Below are positions 61,080 through 64,000 of a stretch of 64,000 nucleotides of DNA, piece after piece (positions within the stretch are counted from its first letter, which is position 1; each line of letters begins with the position of its first letter). The notes beneath the pieces are model-generated. The model ran no database searches. It was not told the DNA's origin and saw only the letters and a list, made by a program, of their open reading frames with translations. Source of the stretch: Hippopus hippopus (lineage: Eukaryota > Mollusca > Bivalvia > Cardiida > Cardiidae); contig OX328103.1 of the NCBI GenBank assembly GCA_946811185.2, positions 30,932,266 through 30,996,265 of the forward strand. Reading direction: 5' to 3'. Made by a program: the position numbers and the translations under genes.

Positions 61080-61347
61080 AGCCATGCTCTGGAAAAAGGC
61101 AGTTCCAGGCGTTTCTACGATACTTTATAGGCCTACCAAACGGGTCATCACACAATTACAGATCTATAATATCCATTTTGTCCAACAACCGACTGATTAA
61201 TTGTGTAGAATAGTCCTTTGACATGCTGAAAATTTACAAATAGCAAAAAGTTTTGACCCATGTCAGACTGTGTGTGCGGACTGCACAAGCTGACACGGAT
61301 CGATATGTTTTACAGATGCATTAAGCCCCCTTTTCACAGAGCAATGT
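61080..61347. repeat. Family-3 hairpin MITE
   Basis: agccatgctctggaaaaag to ttcacagagcaatg; centre gtcagactgtgtgtgcgg. Confidence 0.8.
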
Positions 61348-61664
61348 TGAAGTACATTGATAAGTGAGCTGTCGGTATGATATGACCATGCCATCTGATG
61401 TTTATTGCAGCTGGATCTTTTTTCCATATTCTTCAACACCCAATGGATTTTTTAAGCACGCACAAACTAGCGCACCTAAATCAAGCTATTTTCAAAAAGA
61501 TTTACAAAGAAAATAGTTCTATATATTATTTCCCCCGGCCCCCCCCCCCCCACCCCCTCTTCTGTCAACTTTTTGCTGCAGACAACTTTTGACTTCATAT
61601 AATCGTTCTTAATTGCCACTGTTTCAAAGTACTTCAATTAACGTAACAGAGATATTATGGTCTG

Positions 61665-61926
61665 CAACATGCGAAAAGGGGCTTTCGGACATTTGCGTAA
61701 AGTGTCGTCTCGGATCAGCCTGCGCAGTCCGCGCAGTCCGCGCAGGCTAATCCGAGACGGCACTTTACGTTAACATTAGATTTTGTCTTACAGTAGACTT
61801 GCGTGAAACAGAAAATCACACACGATCAGAAAGTGTCGTCTCGGATCAGCCTGCGCAGAGTGCGCAGGCTGATCCGAAACGACACTTTACGCAAATGTCC
61901 GAATGTCCCTTTTCGCGTGTTGCAGG
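61665..61926. repeat. Family-4 element: two hairpins inside long inverted ends
   Basis: Ends gcgaaaaggggctttcgg / ccgaatgtcccttttcgcg are inverted. Inside are two copies of gtcgtctcggatcagcctg, each paired with its own complement (61707-61768 and 61832-61892). The first hairpin has a duplicated gcgcagtcc word. Confidence 0.85.
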
Positions 61927-61929
61927 CTT

Positions 61930-62420
61930 TATATCGATTAACTTCCTTTATTTTGTAATATTTTTTACCCCTTTATGTTTTGTACCATTATAGTTTCAGA
62001 TCAGTGACATATTGGGCCGATCTAAGCGACAACCTAACTTCAGTCTCATTTGTACTGTAGCCATTAGCTATTTTATTGGCTGAAACAGGGATCTTATATG
62101 TGTATATACGATCCCTGGCTGAAATGGTCTGTCTCAACCAATCAGAAGGCCAGACTAGAATTAAATCAATATTGAGAACAATCATTAAAGATACCCGTTT
62201 ACTCATTTTAAGCCAAATATAACCAATTTCGTCGATATTTCATCAAACTACAATCATTATTGTGGCTTCATGACAAATATTACACCTGGCGGTTGCGAGA
62301 TTGAATAAATTACAACGGATAGAAAATGTAATTTTGGACTTGGTTCCTATCCACTCATTCAGTCGAGGATACCTCATGATGCTTGTCACGTGACTTTGTA
62401 CGACCTTCGCCTTGCATATT
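61930..62420. other. Intergenic stretch, one small hairpin
   Basis: cagggatc and gatccctg pair around 62086-62117; otherwise nothing recognised. Confidence 0.4.
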
Positions 62421-62427
62421 CATGTAG

Positions 62428-62576
62428 CACTCGTCACAACTCGGCCGATTCCGTACCTACATCTGGCTACCATCACCCGAGGTATGCCGAATGATTCGTG
62501 TAGCTGGCAAGAAAGTAGAGCAGAGATACACTACACAGGTCTCCTACGTACGGAATCGGCCGAGTTGTGACGAGTG
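62428..62576. repeat. Perfect 29-bp inverted repeat with 91-base spacer
   Basis: 62428-62456 and 62548-62576 are exact reverse complements (arm starts cactcgtcacaactcgg). The arms are GC-richer than the surroundings. Confidence 0.9.
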
Positions 62577-62579
62577 AGG

Positions 62580-63395
62580 TCTCCTGTCGCAACAATCTAT
62601 GTCACAAGAACCCAACAGCAATTTACTCAAGGATGTCGGAATTTTATATCGAAAGTGCAGTGGAATGGTTTAACAGACAGTAGAAATGTAAATTTCATAT
62701 GTGCACATTAATATTAAGCGTTTCTGGATTGCTGATAGAAGGAGAAAAGACATGATCCTACAAATAGACGAGTGCGCTAAATATTCTCGTGTTGAAACAA
62801 CAAGTAGTCTAGCTTTCTATTTTTACATGAGGGGTATATAAATAACTCTGGTGATACACCCACCCCGTTGTTTACAATTTTGACCTGACGTAATCTTCTC
62901 CCGACCAATATTCATTTCAAATTACAAATCTGAAACTTCTTTTCAATCTTTGGGGCTCTAGATATTTCTAATTCATTGATTTAAACACATTTCTACATTC
63001 GGCTAAAATGAGTAAATGGGTATCTTTAAGTACGGCTTTTTGCTTGGTTTTACATGAATACTATATAGGCCAACTCGGTGAACCGGTCATGCATGTAGTT
63101 TTTGTTTCTTTTTTTTGCAATTTATAATTGATGTATCAATGAAGTCACTATGTAGGTCGATGTATTGATCAATATCACCGGCTATTCTGTAGAATATTTC
63201 ATTCGATTGTAGTGATCATTTTTCTATATTTCATCTAAATTAATGATCTATCAATGAGGTCAAGTTAAAGGTCAGTGCTTTGAAATCACGTGCTATTCTA
63301 CAAACAATTTGATTGGCTTTTTTTTTTACTTTGTGGAACCAGTTGATCTTTTTCATGGGCCTGCTTTTGCTGTCTGTTTATTAACTGACTCTTTC
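62580..63395. other. Intergenic stretch with nothing recognised
   Basis: No supported element, exon or tandem repeat. Confidence 0.4.
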
Positions 63396-63398
63396 CCG

Positions 63399-63653
63399 TT
63401 AACTCTCTAAGACACGAAGAAAATCTTAGATTGTTTTAAATAAGAAGCGTCTGCAGACGAACAAATTAAATGATACTCAAATGATAAAAGATGTCCTTGA
63501 GAGGGTAAAAAACATGATTTTCTCCATTTTCCACAATGTTTTCTAATCATGAAAGATAAATCAAATCATAAGTCAGAGACACATCAAATTTGTCGTCTGC
63601 AAATGTCTTTGACGTGTAAAAGCCTAAAAAATTGTCGTCTGGTGAAGGGTTAA
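63399..63653 (+). repeat. Family-1 variant with two identical-type arms
   Basis: TTAA ends are present. Unlike the other copies, both outer arms are of the gcagacgaacaaattaaatg type, in inverted orientation, and only half a hairpin (gattttctccattttccacaatg) remains. It may be a recombinant of two opposed copies. Confidence 0.65.
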
Positions 63654-63699
63654 CAATAACAGGTGGTTGCGCTGATCCGGTTTGAATAATTTGATCTAA

Positions 63700-63985
63700 G
63701 GTGTCCCACCACTGCAAGGCTGCTTCCGGGTTGTAGTATCAAAAGTAGTCCCATGTGAAATCTTGCAGTAGCACATTTTTTTGCACTGTTTCATGGAGCT
63801 GAGAGGGCCTTGAGGTATATAATTCAGATTTGCTTCAAATTTAGGCAGTGGGGAGACCACTTAGATGTGTTTTTATTGTATATTGTCTGGACTATTTTGT
63901 GTCACTTGGAACAAAAAATTGGCGACGTGAACAGGTGTTTTTGAAAGGACAAATTCTGGGGTGCCTTTTTTTTTGGGGGGGGGGG
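63700..63985 (+). mobile_element. Possible LTR end and primer-binding-site region
   Basis: tttggcgacgtgaacagg-like sequence (63919-63936) resembles a retroelement primer-binding site just after an LTR, and upstream sequence has no relation to families 1-6. No coding part is inside the window. Weak call. Confidence 0.25.
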
Positions 63986-64000
63986 ATTAGCAAAAAACGT

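Noticed and set aside
1..64000. CRISPR array, bacterial operon or rRNA
   Set aside because: No regularly spaced direct repeats with unique spacers, no ribosome-binding-site/operon pattern and no rRNA core sequence. The regular repeats are dispersed transposons or minisatellites.

Overview
The window looks like AT-rich nuclear DNA of a bivalve mollusc. The evidence is spliced genes with GT-AG introns, several short hairpin transposon families at very high density, tRNA-headed SINEs with a 3' body I associate with molluscs, and a Tc1/mariner remnant. The species assignment is inference. There is no bacterial, organellar or CRISPR signal.

Genes. Four genes can be read, three of them complete and all three on the minus strand. 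(1) At the left edge (412-541, plus) is the terminal coding exon of a gene entering from outside the window; it has an ASH/MSP-like beta-sandwich pattern. (2) 8271-22646 (minus) is a nine-exon gene for an 806-residue protein. Its 498-codon first exon encodes a disordered, charged region that starts MGQC (a possible myristoylation/palmitoylation site) and carries a PPRY motif and five 22-residue repeats. That region is spliced to a VPS4-type AAA module whose Walker A Ser/Thr, Walker B Glu, sensor-1 Asn and arginine fingers are all replaced. (3) 38200-46780 (minus) is a nine-exon paralogue of 334 residues made of the VPS4-type AAA cassette alone, with no MIT domain. Its Walker A, sensor 1 and arginine fingers are intact, but the Walker B Glu is Asp. 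(4) 48352-55897 (minus) is a five-exon gene for a 322-residue secreted protein: signal peptide, PAN/apple-like domain, Cys-rich linker, sushi domain, C-type lectin domain. All three models close in frame (2421, 1005 and 969 coding bases).

The two AAA genes share every intron position and phase except the first, so they are duplicates in which the 5' exon differs. Loss of catalytic residues, a membrane-targeting N terminus and a PPxY motif in a VPS4-like protein suggest an ESCRT-III/VPS4 modulator, possibly a natural inhibitor. That role is inference.

Repeats. Family 1 is a ~210-235 bp element with TTAA ends, a ccctttacc-type terminal inverted repeat and a central hairpin around aatgctggttaccagcatt; more than 50 copies or fragments fill introns and spacers. 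Family 2 has TTAA ends and a cagactgcacagaacgtgcagtctg-type centre. Family 3 is a ~260 bp palindromic-centre element ending near gagccatgctctg. There are also tRNA-derived SINEs, one nested in a family-1 copy with a clear 12-bp target duplication; two tandem-repeat elements with short inverted ends (38943-40003, 42690-43308); a Tc1 remnant (27790-28249); a purine-rich intron tract (50706-51540); and several (CT)n, (TTTC)n and other microsatellites.

Layout: 1-8270 repeats; 8271-22646 AAA pseudoenzyme gene with repeat-filled introns; 22770-38190 repeat-only spacer; 38200-46780 AAA paralogue; 48352-55897 lectin gene; 56000-64000 repeats, ending in a stretch that resembles an LTR/primer-binding-site junction.
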